A stretch of DNA of 64,000 nucleotides from Hellea sp. (GCA_028224375.1 JAOIVW010000009.1:42865-106864), one strand, 5' to 3'. Positions 49,785 to 59,396 are shown, numbered from the stretch's first letter. A program made the numbers and translations. The notes: a model not told the origin generated them from the letters alone.

Positions 49785-51284
49785 CTATCCCGCAGAGTTT
49801 TCCAACACCTCCAAATATCGCCCCTCAATAGTGCCGCGGTACTCAACATTGAACGCCGCCACATAGGCTTCGCAATCAGGGTTGCCGAGCGTAAATTTAC
49901 CATCTGTAAATTGGTTCCTATAGGCGCGTTCAATGTCTTTGAAACACTCATCCCGCCTCACCTTCTCTTCAAACTCACATCGCTGCTCGAAAGTCTGCCG
50001 CTCCGCTTTGATGAATGATATCCATTTTTTGGCATCCCGGCTTTGGGTTGAAGCCGGCGGCACATTTTCAAAGGCGGCAATGGTCGATTGGCGGGCCACT
50101 GTTCTGGGCGCAACGGCCTTAGCCTCTTCGCTCATTTTACAGCTTAGCTTTTCCTGCTTTTGTACATCCTCATAACGGCAGGTTGCGATAAGGGTCCAGG
50201 CCTTTCCCGCATCATAGCCGCGATTAATAGCTTGCTTGAAAGCTGTTTCGGCCCTCTCGCATTCACCTTCATTATAGAGCGCCTCCCCTAGCCCCGCATG
50301 TAGATCGCCGCTAGCGTCCATTTTCGTCGCGGCCTCGAGTACAGGTATAGCGCGGCCATATTCGCGGGCTTGGCGGAAAAGCGAGGCGAGTTGCACAAGC
50401 TTTTCTGGCTCGCGCGTTACACGCCCGGCATTTAACTCACGCTCTAATATTTGGGCGGCTTGATAAGGCATCTCGTAATAAGAATAATATTGAACGATTT
50501 GCAAAATCTCAGGCTCAGTGGTCAAAGCCCCGCCCAGATAGAGCAGCTTTTTAACGGCAAAAGCGTCTTCGTCCTGACCTGCATCCGCGAAAAGCGAGGC
50601 CCAGGCCTCCCATAACTCGCGCTCTTCAGGCCATTGCATAATCATCTCTTTGACGACTTCCGCCTGGCGCTCGGGACGTTTCAAAGCGTTATAAAGAAAA
50701 TTTAGAGTGTCATAATGGCGGCGCTCTTTGGGATTGGCCGCAGCCACCCATTTCTCAGCCCATGGCAAGGCACGCTTATAGTTTTGAGCCTGTAGCCAGG
50801 CTTGTGCCAGCAGCTCAACATATTCTGGTTTTTGCTGACCGCCAGAGTTAAAATAATCTTCGAGACGCTGCGCGCCTAAAGCCTGTTGGTCATTGGCAAT
50901 CAGCAGCTGCGCAATTTTGACCTCCATATCCGCTGTCTCGGCGGCATTTAATCCTCCCGCCTTAACCGCGCCTTCAAAAGCGGCAACGGCCGGACCAAAT
51001 TGCTTGAGCGCATAATAATTCGCGCCCTGCATTTGTAGAATTATCGCGCGTTCATAAGGCGTTAATTCCGGCACAGTTAGAGCGCTGGCGAGAATAGCTA
51101 AAGCGCCGCTGGGATTTTCAGCCGTCATGAGATTTTGCGCGGCCAGAACTTTCTCCCCCGCCTTAGCAGAGAATTGACGCGAGGCGGCATCTTGCGAGGC
51201 AGCAGGCAGCGACAAAGCCGCGGTGCAGCCAAGCGTCATCAGCGTCAGAGCCGAGGCTCTGACGGAGGATAGAAGACGTAACAT
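49785..51284 (-). CDS. TPR protein of the TonB2 system (second copy)
   Basis: Exported TPR protein, 499 aa, paralogous along its whole length to the product of 52121-53629. Signal peptide about 1-30. TPR-type helix pairs run from about 35 to 400 (ALAILASALTVPELTPYERA, AETAFKQAINRGYDAGKAW). A C-terminal Cys-containing part (TFEQRCEFEEKVRRDECFKDI) is shared. Similar TPR genes accompany TonB2 systems and support TonB-dependent transport. AGGAGG precedes the start. It follows the second TonB gene by 9 bp; this pair is separate from the main operon. Confidence 0.88.
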   Translation of the reverse strand: MLRLLSSVRASALTLMTLGCTAALSLPAASQDAASRQFSAKAGEKVLAAQNLMTAENPSGALAILASALTVPELTPYERAIILQMQGANYYALKQFGPAVAAFEGAVKAGGLNAAETADMEVKIAQLLIANDQQALGAQRLEDYFNSGGQQKPEYVELLAQAWLQAQNYKRALPWAEKWVAAANPKERRHYDTLNFLYNALKRPERQAEVVKEMIMQWPEERELWEAWASLFADAGQDEDAFAVKKLLYLGGALTTEPEILQIVQYYSYYEMPYQAAQILERELNAGRVTREPEKLVQLASLFRQAREYGRAIPVLEAATKMDASGDLHAGLGEALYNEGECERAETAFKQAINRGYDAGKAWTLIATCRYEDVQKQEKLSCKMSEEAKAVAPRTVARQSTIAAFENVPPASTQSRDAKKWISFIKAERQTFEQRCEFEEKVRRDECFKDIERAYRNQFTDGKFTLGNPDCEAYVAAFNVEYRGTIEGRYLEVLENSAG

Positions 51285-51293
51285 AGCGGCCTC

Positions 51294-51920
51294 CTATTCG
51301 GGGATGAGGTTGCCGCGCTCATCGCTGAGGCGGTAGCTGACTTTATTCTCCACGCCAATCATGGCAACGGCACGGCCATTGAGAATTTTGGGTCTGTATT
51401 TCCATTTTGTGACTGATTTTTTCGTCGCCCGCTCGAACACTGATTGTGTGCAATAGGTGGCCATCACATCATAGGGCGCACCTTCTGCACTGACATTAAA
51501 GCGTACATTGCAATGACCGGAGCGTTCCGCATTAGGCGGCATGATAGGCGCTATGCGAACTAAGGGCTGAGCTTTACGGTCAGACACCGTTATAACAAAA
51601 GTTTCTTGGTCTATTTTTGGCATTACAAAATCAGGAACAGCGCCGCTCATCTCAGTCAGGTCTTCTTGGGGTTGCTTGGCCTGGGCTTGTTCAATGCGCG
51701 GCGGCGGCGGAGGTGTCTCGACGCGCTTTATGTCCTGCGGCTTCTCACGTTCGCGTGGCGGCGGAATATCTATCGGTACTGGGTTTATATCCAGCGTGAG
51801 GCTCTCGGCCTTATCTTGCGGCGTAAACTCGGTACGGATCATTCCGACCATAAATAAGCCAATCCCTACTGTAATCGCGGCGGCTGGCACGGTGCTCAAT
51901 ATCCATCTTTTCATTAACAT
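51294..51920 (-). CDS. Energy transducer TonB (second copy)
   Basis: TonB-family protein, 208 aa: one N-terminal helix (about 8-28), a Pro-rich periplasmic linker with TPPPPPRIEQ, and a C-terminal TonB domain (about 120-208: AQPLVRIAPIMPPNAERSGHC, KSVTKWKYRPKILNGRAV). It carries proton-motive energy from ExbB/ExbD to outer-membrane receptors. Paralogue of 53716-54345. The start at 51920 has GGGAGG seven bases upstream. Its own promoter should lie in 51936-52073, after the terminator of the main operon. Confidence 0.93.
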   Translation of the reverse strand: MLMKRWILSTVPAAAITVGIGLFMVGMIRTEFTPQDKAESLTLDINPVPIDIPPPREREKPQDIKRVETPPPPPRIEQAQAKQPQEDLTEMSGAVPDFVMPKIDQETFVITVSDRKAQPLVRIAPIMPPNAERSGHCNVRFNVSAEGAPYDVMATYCTQSVFERATKKSVTKWKYRPKILNGRAVAMIGVENKVSYRLSDERGNLIPE

Positions 51921-52073
51921 CTTTAGTCCTCCCATTATTAGTAATGATACTTTATAACATAACTAAACATAAAATGCAATAGTATAACATTTTATCTTGC
52001 GAGCACAATTCCCCTGCAGATGAACGAGAATATGAAAAGATTAGTTGATGGAGACAGAGACAGGTAGGCCCAT

Positions 52074-52104
52074 AAAAAAACCCCGGACCAAGCCGGGGTT
52101 TTGT
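52074..52104 (-). terminator. Rho-independent terminator of the TonB2 operon
   Basis: On the minus strand, stem AACCCCGG/CCGGGGTT with a 6-base loop followed by TTTTTTT, directly after the TPR gene stop at 52121. The opposite strand has a shorter T-run. It separates the main operon from the second TonB-TPR pair. Confidence 0.9.
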
Positions 52105-52120
52105 AAGAATTTAAGACGTC

Positions 52121-53629
52121 TTATTGATCGACAATCCTAACGCGGAATTTGCTGTCATATTCCTCTTTAAACGCCATGCACTTTTGGTCTTTCGGGTCGA
52201 TTTCAAATTTACCGACGAAGACTTCATTGTCATAAGCACCTTTGATGATGGCAAAGCAGAGCTCTTTCTCAACATTGGCCTCAAAGATACAGCGATTTTC
52301 AACCGCTTCACGTTCGGCTCTGATAAAGGAAATCCATTTCTTGGCATTACGGCCCTCGCGCGAGGAACTTGGCACTTGTTCAAAGGCTTGGATGGCGCTC
52401 TGGCGAGCCTTAGTGATTGGTGCAGCGTCTTTTTGAGCTTCCGTCATTTTACAATCAATACGCTCTTCCTTTTGCGTATCCTCATAACGACAGGTCGCGA
52501 TTAGCATCCAGGATTTACCGGCATCATAGCCTTTATTAATAGCGTCCTTAAAGGCCGTTTCAGCTTTGACGCACTGGCCTTCATTATAAAGAGCTTCGCC
52601 AAGGTCAGCATAGAGTTTTGCCTGACCTGAACTCGCCGCAGCACTTTCCAGAACAGGAATAGCACGTTTATATTCACGGGCCTGACGGAAGAGCGATGAC
52701 AATTGCACCATCTTTTCAGAATCGCGCGTAATACGTCCAGCATTCATTTCTTTTTCAAGAATAAGCGCGGCTTGAAACGGCATATCATAAAAGGAATAAT
52801 ACTGAACAACCTTCATAAGATCTTGTTCATCTTTGAGGGCGCCGCCAAGATATAGCATCTTAGACACTTCAAAGGCTTCTTCTTCCCGTCCGCCATTAGC
52901 GAGCATAGAGGCCCAAGCGTCCCAAAGTGTTTTATCTTCAGGCCAGCGATTGATCATTTGTTTGACGATATCAGCTTGACGTCCTTGTTGCCCCAAATTG
53001 TTGTAGAGGAAATTCATCAGGTCAAAATGTTTACGCTCTTTCGGGCTAGCCGCATTAAACCATTTCTCAGCCCAAGGAAGAGCCTTGGCATAATTTTCAG
53101 ATTGCACCCAAGCTTGCACTAGCATTTCAGTGTATGCAGGCTTTTGAGCGCCGCCTCTATTAATATAATTCTCAAGCGCCTGGGCACCTTGAGCATATTG
53201 ACCGTTAGCAATCAATAATTGTGCAATATTCACGCGAAGCGCATCTGCTTCATTCGGCAGTAAGCCTCCGGCATTAATCGCATTTTCAAAAGAACTAATC
53301 GCAGGACCATATTGGTTCATCTCATAATAGCTCGACCCTTGAAGTTGATAGATGATAGATTTTTCATAAGGATTCAGCTCAGGTAATGCTAAGGCTTCAT
53401 TGAGTTTTGCCAATCCCGCACTGAACTGATTAGCTGTTATTAGCTCATTAGCAGCACTCACAATTTCACCAGCACTGGCCGAGAATTGACGGCCTTCTGG
53501 TGCCTCTGCCTCTTGAGCAGATGCCAAGCCGGATGGCATCACGGAGGGCGTAACCATTAGCGCGGCAAGCGCAACAGCCGTCGTGCTAATTAGTTTTTTA
53601 AGTAAGGACTGTTTTCCGTAAAGAGTCAT
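52121..53629 (-). CDS. TPR protein of the TonB2 system (first copy)
   Basis: Exported TPR protein, 502 aa, with signal peptide about 1-39 (ends ASAQ) and a series of TPR-type helices (about 50-410; KLNEALALPELNPYEKSIIYQ, RAIPVLESAAASSGQAKLYA). A C-terminal Cys region (NRCIFEANVEKELCFAIIKG) follows. It is the last gene of the TonB2-type operon, as in Vibrio-type loci where a TPR protein follows TonB2. GGAGAC precedes the start. The terminator lies 17 bp after the stop. Confidence 0.9.
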   Translation of the reverse strand: MTLYGKQSLLKKLISTTAVALAALMVTPSVMPSGLASAQEAEAPEGRQFSASAGEIVSAANELITANQFSAGLAKLNEALALPELNPYEKSIIYQLQGSSYYEMNQYGPAISSFENAINAGGLLPNEADALRVNIAQLLIANGQYAQGAQALENYINRGGAQKPAYTEMLVQAWVQSENYAKALPWAEKWFNAASPKERKHFDLMNFLYNNLGQQGRQADIVKQMINRWPEDKTLWDAWASMLANGGREEEAFEVSKMLYLGGALKDEQDLMKVVQYYSFYDMPFQAALILEKEMNAGRITRDSEKMVQLSSLFRQAREYKRAIPVLESAAASSGQAKLYADLGEALYNEGQCVKAETAFKDAINKGYDAGKSWMLIATCRYEDTQKEERIDCKMTEAQKDAAPITKARQSAIQAFEQVPSSSREGRNAKKWISFIRAEREAVENRCIFEANVEKELCFAIIKGAYDNEVFVGKFEIDPKDQKCMAFKEEYDSKFRVRIVDQ

Positions 53630-53715
53630 CTATGTCTCCAATTTAATCAGTGTAAACTTTCATGTCCCGTGAAAGAAGGTTTATGTGGCAGCGCGGATGA
53701 CGCTGCCGCTTTTAT

Positions 53716-54345
53716 TTATTCAGGAATAAGTCTTCCGCGTTCATCCGTAAGACGATAAGTTACTTTGTTCTCAACGCCTTTACGGGCCACACTGCGACCA
53801 TCAACAATCTTTGGATTATACTTCCATTTTGTAACTGATTTAATCGTTGACCCCCTAAACAAATTTTCTGTGCAATAAGTGGCCTCGACATTAAACGGTG
53901 CGCCTTCCGGGCTCACATCGAAACGAACACGGCAATGGCCGGACTTTTCAGCGCGAGGCGGCATAATCGGCGGAATACGGACAAGCGGCTGTGCGTCGCG
54001 GTCTGAAACAGCGATTTTAAAATTCTGCCGGTCAATTTTCGGCGCTTCAAACTCAGGAATCGCACCCTCTAAAGAGGCGATACGCTCTTGCGGCTTAGCC
54101 GCTTGTTGGCGTTCAATCATTGGCGGGGGCGGCGGCGTAACCACTTTCTTGACCTGCTGCACTTTTGTTTCGCGCTTAATGACTTTAATATCATCAACCG
54201 TAGGGTTAATCTCAAATGAGGCATTAGCCACTTTTTCCTGAGGTTTAAACTCTTCGGCAATCAGTGTCATCATTAACACAAAAAGGCCAACGGTTACAAG
54301 GGCCGCAACGGGGACACCGATAAACCAACGAATAATATTTCCCAT
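53716..54345 (-). CDS. tonB: Energy transducer TonB (first copy)
   Basis: TonB-family protein, 209 aa: membrane helix about 5-28, Pro-rich linker with TPPPPPMIERQ, and C-terminal TonB domain (PLVRIPPIMPPRAEKSGHC, SVTKWKYNPKIVDGRSV). It links the ExbB/ExbD motor to receptors such as the TonB-dependent receptor at the window end. It lies 9 bp after the second ExbD gene. Shorter than enteric TonB, as usual for TonB2-type proteins. Confidence 0.94.
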   Translation of the reverse strand: MGNIIRWFIGVPVAALVTVGLFVLMMTLIAEEFKPQEKVANASFEINPTVDDIKVIKRETKVQQVKKVVTPPPPPMIERQQAAKPQERIASLEGAIPEFEAPKIDRQNFKIAVSDRDAQPLVRIPPIMPPRAEKSGHCRVRFDVSPEGAPFNVEATYCTENLFRGSTIKSVTKWKYNPKIVDGRSVARKGVENKVTYRLTDERGRLIPE

Positions 54346-54354
54346 ATCTTGCTC

Positions 54355-54753
54355 CTATTGCTCTGTGCCGACCCGGGTGGTAATACCCAAATCCTGCATC
54401 ATTTCTTGGACAGACATCACGATGCCGACTTCGGCATCCTTATCTGCGTTGATAATGGCTTCCCCCTTAGGGTTCTCGGCCTGCATCGACATGATAAGAG
54501 GACGAATTTCGTCAACATCATAAGGACGCTTATCGATCCAAATCTCATTCGCAGAGTTAACCCCGATAAGAATGGAAGGCTTCCAGTCAACTGCGGTCAC
54601 GGCTTCGGGTTTTGAAGGATCGATACCCGGTGTCTTAACGAAAACGGATGTCACGATAAAAAAGATGAGCAAAATAAATACAACGTCGAGCATCGGCGTC
54701 ATATTAAGCTCTGTATCTTCATCGTCCATTTGTATGCGACTACGTCTTGCCAT
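54355..54753 (-). CDS. exbD: ExbD-type biopolymer transport protein (second)
   Basis: ExbD/TolR family, 132 aa. The N-terminal part has the proton-path Asp in LNMTPMLDVVFILLIFFIV, then a periplasmic domain with PDxxI-type strands (WKPSILIGVNSANEIWID, EAIINADKDAEVGIVM). Two ExbD genes in a row are typical of TonB2-type operons. The two proteins are only distantly similar in the periplasmic domain. It is 9 bp before tonB. Confidence 0.93.
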   Translation of the reverse strand: MARRSRIQMDDEDTELNMTPMLDVVFILLIFFIVTSVFVKTPGIDPSKPEAVTAVDWKPSILIGVNSANEIWIDKRPYDVDEIRPLIMSMQAENPKGEAIINADKDAEVGIVMSVQEMMQDLGITTRVGTEQ

Positions 54754-54810
54754 GGTGTTACCTTATCACATTTATTACTGGCACGCAAATGCCATTAGCA
54801 GTTTAGAGCC

Positions 54811-55230
54811 TTAAGAGCCTGTTGTCCGCAAAATTTCAATTTTCGAGGCCAGACCTTTCGTGTCGAACTCATCCTTCAAGCCAACCAATATCCCATGATG
54901 TGCACCTTCATCTAAGCGAAGAATAATGCTCGCGCCTGGCTTATCAGCTAGGAGGCGCTCAACACGCAGAGACACGCGGTCACAGGTTGTGCCTTCGCCG
55001 TCAACTGAACATTGATCGCGGCCATCAACATAGACCGTAATGGCTGGTGTCGACTTTGTCGGAATATCATTATCCGGCGGCGGCGGCGGTTGGGTCAAAT
55101 CAACAGCTTGCTCGTCTAGAAAAGTCGCGGTCACGATAAAGAAGATGAGCATGATAAACACGATGTCGAGCATCGGTGTCATATCGACTTCGGCTTCATC
55201 TCCGCCTGATTTGCGGCGTCCTCGTCTCAT
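54811..55230 (-). CDS. exbD: ExbD-type biopolymer transport protein (first)
   Basis: ExbD/TolR family, 139 aa. EVDMTPMLDIVFIMLIFFIV contains the conserved membrane Asp; the periplasmic domain includes a Cys pair (DQCSVDGEGTTCDR) that could form a disulphide. It follows the ExbB gene with 4 bp between and precedes the second ExbD by 57 bp. Works with ExbB as the proton-driven motor. Confidence 0.93.
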   Translation of the reverse strand: MRRGRRKSGGDEAEVDMTPMLDIVFIMLIFFIVTATFLDEQAVDLTQPPPPPDNDIPTKSTPAITVYVDGRDQCSVDGEGTTCDRVSLRVERLLADKPGASIILRLDEGAHHGILVGLKDEFDTKGLASKIEILRTTGS

Positions 55231-55234
55231 AATC

Positions 55235-55756
55235 TTATCCTATCTGCAATTCATCGGAGAAACGGGCTGTTTCGCGTACGCTCCAGCGCGGCAATACGGT
55301 CGAGAAGTAAAGACCGGATAGCGCGGCTGTCATACCTGCCATAGTTGGGATGGTCGCTTTAAAAACCCCGCCCGCCATGAGACGTGCATTTGATGAGCCT
55401 GACAACGCCATGACATCAAACACTTCGATCATGCCTGTGACAGTTCCGAGTAGACCTAAGAGCGGTAACAACGCGACCAATGTTTTAATGATACCAACGT
55501 TGACAACAGTTCTCTCTTTGACTTGTGAAACCATCTCATCGCGAACCGCATGGGCTCTCCAAGATGTTTTATCTGTCCGAGCATTCCACTCATTCTTCAG
55601 CCGCGCTTTTGTCGGCTTATGCGCAAAGAGATAATAAGCAAAGCGCTCGAGAATAAATGTCCAGAGGGCAAATGTCACAATCATAATGACAAAGAGGACC
55701 ACTCCGCCGACCCCCAGAAATTCCTGGAGGCCGTTATAAACATTAATGGGGTTCAT
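55235..55756 (-). CDS. exbB: ExbB-type MotA/TolQ/ExbB proton channel protein
   Basis: ExbB2-like membrane protein, 173 aa. A first helix (about 18-40), a cytoplasmic loop, and the channel helices with LLPLLGLLGTVTGMIEVFDVM and FKATIPTMAGMTAALSGLYF, the latter with the conserved Thr of the family. Smaller than ExbB1, as expected for TonB2 systems. It is located between the TtpC-like gene and ExbD. Confidence 0.94.
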   Translation of the reverse strand: MNPINVYNGLQEFLGVGGVVLFVIMIVTFALWTFILERFAYYLFAHKPTKARLKNEWNARTDKTSWRAHAVRDEMVSQVKERTVVNVGIIKTLVALLPLLGLLGTVTGMIEVFDVMALSGSSNARLMAGGVFKATIPTMAGMTAALSGLYFSTVLPRWSVRETARFSDELQIG

Positions 55757-55793
55757 AGCATGACCCTTTCATTAAGTACGTTACGAACCTGCT

Positions 55794-57167
55794 CTAGACG
55801 CCGCGGCTTTCAACGTGGCGGGCCACGATACCAGCTGACTGCTCTTCAAGTGTACCTTGGATCGAACGAGCCAGTGACGAACAGAAGCTGTGGAGAATGA
55901 GGAGCGGGATAGCCGCAATCAGACCCAACATAGTCGTCACAAGCGCTTCAGAAATACCGCCGGCCATCAATTGTGGATCGCCTGTTCCGTAGATCATCAT
56001 AGCTTGGAAGGTTTTAATCATACCTGTAACTGTACCCAAAAGACCGAGAAGCGGTGCAATACCGGCTGCTAGTTTCAGGAAGTTGAGGCCAAATTCAAAT
56101 TTAGGCGACTCGCGCAGGATAGCTTCGTCAAGCTTAAGCTCAACAGTATCAGCATCCTTATTCTTAGCGCCCTCATAAGCCATCATGATACGGCCAAGCG
56201 CATTTGATTTCGACGGCTGAGCTTTACGCTTTTGTCCACCAACGGCCATTTTCGCAAGTGCTAGACGGATGATGTTCAGAACACCGAAAATAACGCCAAT
56301 AGCTAATAGAATAAGAATAATCTTACCGATAACACCGCCCTGAGCAATCCGCTCACCTGTATCCGGCACACGCTCAAATGACTTCAAGAGTTCACCGCGT
56401 GTTGGGTCAATTGGAGCATAAACAATACCGCCTTTTGAATTAGCAACATCAGAGGCCGCGGCTGAGATAGCGCCGCCCGGTTGACGTGGCAATTTCGCAA
56501 GAAGAATATCTGCATCCTCACCTGTCGGCGGTGTGTATTGCAGGAAGTCTGCGCTTTTCTCAGTAAAGATGGAGAAAGGCCCGACGCGTGTCACGGATTG
56601 TGCCGCGCCGTCATCAACGTTTGCAACAGGAGCTGAGAAAGTCGCGACTTGGCGCTGAGCTTTAATTTCCTGCAGCATCGTCTGCCAGATCGCATTGAGC
56701 TGATCTGAATCTGGAAGCGCCTTTGACTCAGACACTGTCCCGAGCACTTCAGAGCGTTTCGGATATTGTGCTGTGATTAAAGAGCTGTCGAGGATGGCTT
56801 TAAACTCGCCCGCCTTAGACCGTGCCAGACCGAAAACTTCACCAAAGTCACCTTGAGCGGCACGAAGCTCGCCTTCGAGACCTGAAATTGTGCGGCCATT
56901 TGCATCAAATGTGGACTGAACGCTATTGGCTTGGCGCTCAAGCGTCGCGAGCTCTCCGCGCGCTTGGCTCAAGAGACCAGCTTGCTCGTTGCGGCGCTGG
57001 CGGAATTTCGCCTCGCGGTCACGATTTTCAGCCTCAGTCTTAGCTGAGTCGTTACGAACCTGATTTAGCAGGTCGCTGATAGAGTTAATTTGCGCCGTTG
57101 CCGGTGTGGCAGAGAGCAAAACAGCTGCGCCAACAAAGGCTGCTGTTGTTTTCGTAAAGATGTTCAT
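55794..57167 (-). CDS. TtpC-like protein: periplasmic coiled coil plus MotA/TolQ/ExbB domain
   Basis: Protein of 457 aa. Signal peptide 1-26 (ends ATAQ), then a periplasmic coiled coil (about 35-130) and a beta-containing region. One helix follows near 280-300, then a C-terminal ExbB-type channel domain (GLLGTVTGMIKTFQAMMIYG, LVTTMLGLIAAIPLLILHSF). In Vibrio the related TtpC is required for TonB2-dependent uptake. The start at 57167 is chosen from the signal peptide and a GTGAG upstream; the frame is open to 57194 through a TTG. It follows the DUF3450 gene by about 30 bp. Confidence 0.92.
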   Translation of the reverse strand: MNIFTKTTAAFVGAAVLLSATPATAQINSISDLLNQVRNDSAKTEAENRDREAKFRQRRNEQAGLLSQARGELATLERQANSVQSTFDANGRTISGLEGELRAAQGDFGEVFGLARSKAGEFKAILDSSLITAQYPKRSEVLGTVSESKALPDSDQLNAIWQTMLQEIKAQRQVATFSAPVANVDDGAAQSVTRVGPFSIFTEKSADFLQYTPPTGEDADILLAKLPRQPGGAISAAASDVANSKGGIVYAPIDPTRGELLKSFERVPDTGERIAQGGVIGKIILILLAIGVIFGVLNIIRLALAKMAVGGQKRKAQPSKSNALGRIMMAYEGAKNKDADTVELKLDEAILRESPKFEFGLNFLKLAAGIAPLLGLLGTVTGMIKTFQAMMIYGTGDPQLMAGGISEALVTTMLGLIAAIPLLILHSFCSSLARSIQGTLEEQSAGIVARHVESRGV

Positions 57168-57196
57168 TTTGTTACTCACTTTTATATCCCTCAAAC

Positions 57197-57958
57197 CTAA
57201 TTACCGACTGCGACAGGTGCGAACACCACGTCAGGAGCGGCTTCGCCTCTTGAAATCCGGATGGCTTTGCGTAGCGCCAACGCATCAGCACCGTTCAAAA
57301 TATCCCAGGATTTCGTATCAAGATTATAACGACCCACTTCGCTCTCATCTTTTGTCATATAAACAAGAGAGACACGGCCAAAGCGCAGGAAGTTAACAAT
57401 ATTGCCCGGCTTAGTCGGATGCATACCCTCGTAACTGTCAATACCTTGCCCGTAGGAAACCTCGATTTTGAAAGCATTGAGGACTTGGCGATATTGCTCA
57501 GCAGGCGAGACTTCAGGATCCGCGAGCGTATTTTTCATACGCTCAACACGAGCCTTACGCTCTGCGAGATTGAAAGGCATATCCGCATCAATCGAGTCTT
57601 CGATTTCAGCGGCCATTTTAAGCATCATGGGCGACATGCCTTGCTTAATCTGCTCAACGGTTCCGAGCTGACGACGCAAACTGGCAATCTCGGACTTTTG
57701 CGACTGCAGGAAAATGTCCTGTTGGGCCACGAAAAGCGCGATATTGTCTTTTTGCTGAAGCACGGCGCGATATTCACGTACCGCCGTATCCGCCTCATCA
57801 TCTAAGTCTTCGACGCGTTGCTGTGAAGCCGCACTGGCTGAAGTTGAGGCCTTAGCCGTATTCAGGGCGCTTTCCAGCTGTGCGGACGCCGGGGAGGCCA
57901 TCATAAGCCCCACCGCGCCGGCAAGCAGTAAACGCTTGGCAATTGAAGATTTTAACAT
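57197..57958 (-). CDS. DUF3450 domain protein (second copy)
   Basis: Exported protein, 253 aa, of the DUF3450 family found at the start of TonB2-type operons. Signal peptide about 1-26 (ASAQ). An extended coiled coil (about 30-115) is followed by the family core DMPFNLAERKARVERMKNTL and a C-terminal FLRFGRVSLVYMTKDESEVG with an ending that carries RISRGEAAPDVVFAPV. The function is not known beyond its TonB2 association. GGAAGG precedes the start. Paralogous to the next gene upstream. Confidence 0.92.
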   Translation of the reverse strand: MLKSSIAKRLLLAGAVGLMMASPASAQLESALNTAKASTSASAASQQRVEDLDDEADTAVREYRAVLQQKDNIALFVAQQDIFLQSQKSEIASLRRQLGTVEQIKQGMSPMMLKMAAEIEDSIDADMPFNLAERKARVERMKNTLADPEVSPAEQYRQVLNAFKIEVSYGQGIDSYEGMHPTKPGNIVNFLRFGRVSLVYMTKDESEVGRYNLDTKSWDILNGADALALRKAIRISRGEAAPDVVFAPVAVGN

Positions 57959-58036
57959 GGTTTCCTTCCAAGTTTGCTTTCGTTATTCATTAATTCAAGG
58001 TCTGCCGTGCCCGAGAGCTATAGCGTCCCCACCTTA

Positions 58037-58867
58037 TTATCTGACCAAATTGACAGGCGCGGCTAAAACACCCGGCGCTGATTGTCCGCGCGCGATACGT
58101 ACGGCACGCCGCACATCCAGAACGTCTCCGCCTGAAAGCTCGACCCAGTCTTTGGCGTCTTTGTCATAGCGCCACGCTTCAGAACTATCGAATTCAAGAT
58201 AGACAAGCGCCAGACGACCGTAATGCAAATAAGCACCGTCCATTAATTCGTCTTTCAAATCCGAGACTGTCGCGCCGTTTCCGGTCTTATTGCCGTCTTT
58301 GTCATATCCCATTTTCTTTTTATGATCTTCGGTCAGCCCGCAAGCTTTGGAGCTTTCGTCAGCCTCGCACGCCGCAAAGCGTGTGCCGGGTGTCTTAGGA
58401 TTGTTACCCACATAGGAGGCGACTGAATTACCATAGCCGACTTCAATACCGTAGATATTGAGCGCTTGACGCATTTTCTGTCCAGGCGTCGCCTCTGCAT
58501 CTGCCAATGTCTCTCTAAACTTATCCAGACGAATAAGGCGCTCATCGATTTTGAACGGCACATCTGCTTGGATTTCAGTCTCGATAGAGGCCGCCATCTT
58601 TTCAAGTAGCGGTACAACTGCCGCTGATGTTGCAGGAATACCTGCCATTTGCGCTTCAAGACTATCAATCTTTTGTTGCTGAGAATTTATGTAAACTTGC
58701 TTTTGCGCGGTTGCGAGCTTTACATCTGCAATCTGCTGCAAAATGGCCGCATATTCGGCTTCAGCCGCCGCATCCTGTGCAGATGCATTTGGCATAATAG
58801 CAGTTGATAAAGCCAAAGCCATAACACTACCGAAAATTACTTTACGGGAGATTGGTAAATTCACCAC
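58037..58867 (-). CDS. DUF3450 domain protein (first copy)
   Basis: Exported protein, 276 aa, signal peptide about 1-30 (ASAQ). The layout equals the neighbour: coiled coil, DVPFKIDERLIRLDKFRETL, LHYGRLALVYLEFDSSEAW, and the ending RIARGQSAPGVLAAPV. It has an extra insertion (about 160-200) with a Cys pair (FAACEADESSKACGL). First gene of the TonB2-type operon; a promoter should lie in 58868-59114, which holds no other gene. Confidence 0.92.
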   Translation of the reverse strand: MVNLPISRKVIFGSVMALALSTAIMPNASAQDAAAEAEYAAILQQIADVKLATAQKQVYINSQQQKIDSLEAQMAGIPATSAAVVPLLEKMAASIETEIQADVPFKIDERLIRLDKFRETLADAEATPGQKMRQALNIYGIEVGYGNSVASYVGNNPKTPGTRFAACEADESSKACGLTEDHKKKMGYDKDGNKTGNGATVSDLKDELMDGAYLHYGRLALVYLEFDSSEAWRYDKDAKDWVELSGGDVLDVRRAVRIARGQSAPGVLAAPVNLVR

Positions 58868-59114
58868 TCACGTCCTCCAACTATATTTCCCGACTTCTTA
58901 TCTCGAAGTCTACTTGTTCTTTCGGCACGCTTACACCCGCCTGAAAAGTTAATCAATCATTACGAAGCCATAGACGCAAGTTTTTTTTCGATTAATTTTT
59001 ATCATTATTATAAACGTCTGCTTCATTATGTTATAATATACCAAAGCAAGGCGGCTGGCGCAAGACCCAGTTACACATCCGCTGAAAATTCGTTTGAGAA
59101 ACAGTCTTATAAGA

Positions 59115-59188
59115 TGGTTGGGGCGGCTGGATTCGAACCAACGATCACGGGATCAAAACCCGATGCCTTACCGCTTGGCTACGCCCCA
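59115..59188 (-). tRNA. tRNA-Gln (TTG)
   Basis: The 74-base minus-strand sequence folds as a cloverleaf: acceptor stem TGGGGCG/CGCCCCA, D-arm AGCC-AAGCGGT-AAGGC, anticodon stem TCGGG/CCCGT with loop TTTTGAT (anticodon TTG, Gln), and T-arm with GGTTCGAATCC. The 3' CCA is encoded (59115-59117). It stands alone between the TonB2 operon and sppA. Confidence 0.97.
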
Positions 59189-59396
59189 AAGATATAATGG
59201 AACCTTATAATAAGCGCGGGTTCTATCCCCTCAAATTTACAATTGCAATGCGTTTTTCGCGCCAAGGGAGAATGATTCAGAAAATTGTGCATATTAACCA
59301 TAAACTGTTTTAACTTATCGTTTATCAACGAATTTACTTTCCTTTAATCGATAAATAGTGTGTAGTGTTCTCAAAGCTTTTTCAAAGGAACGTCCC

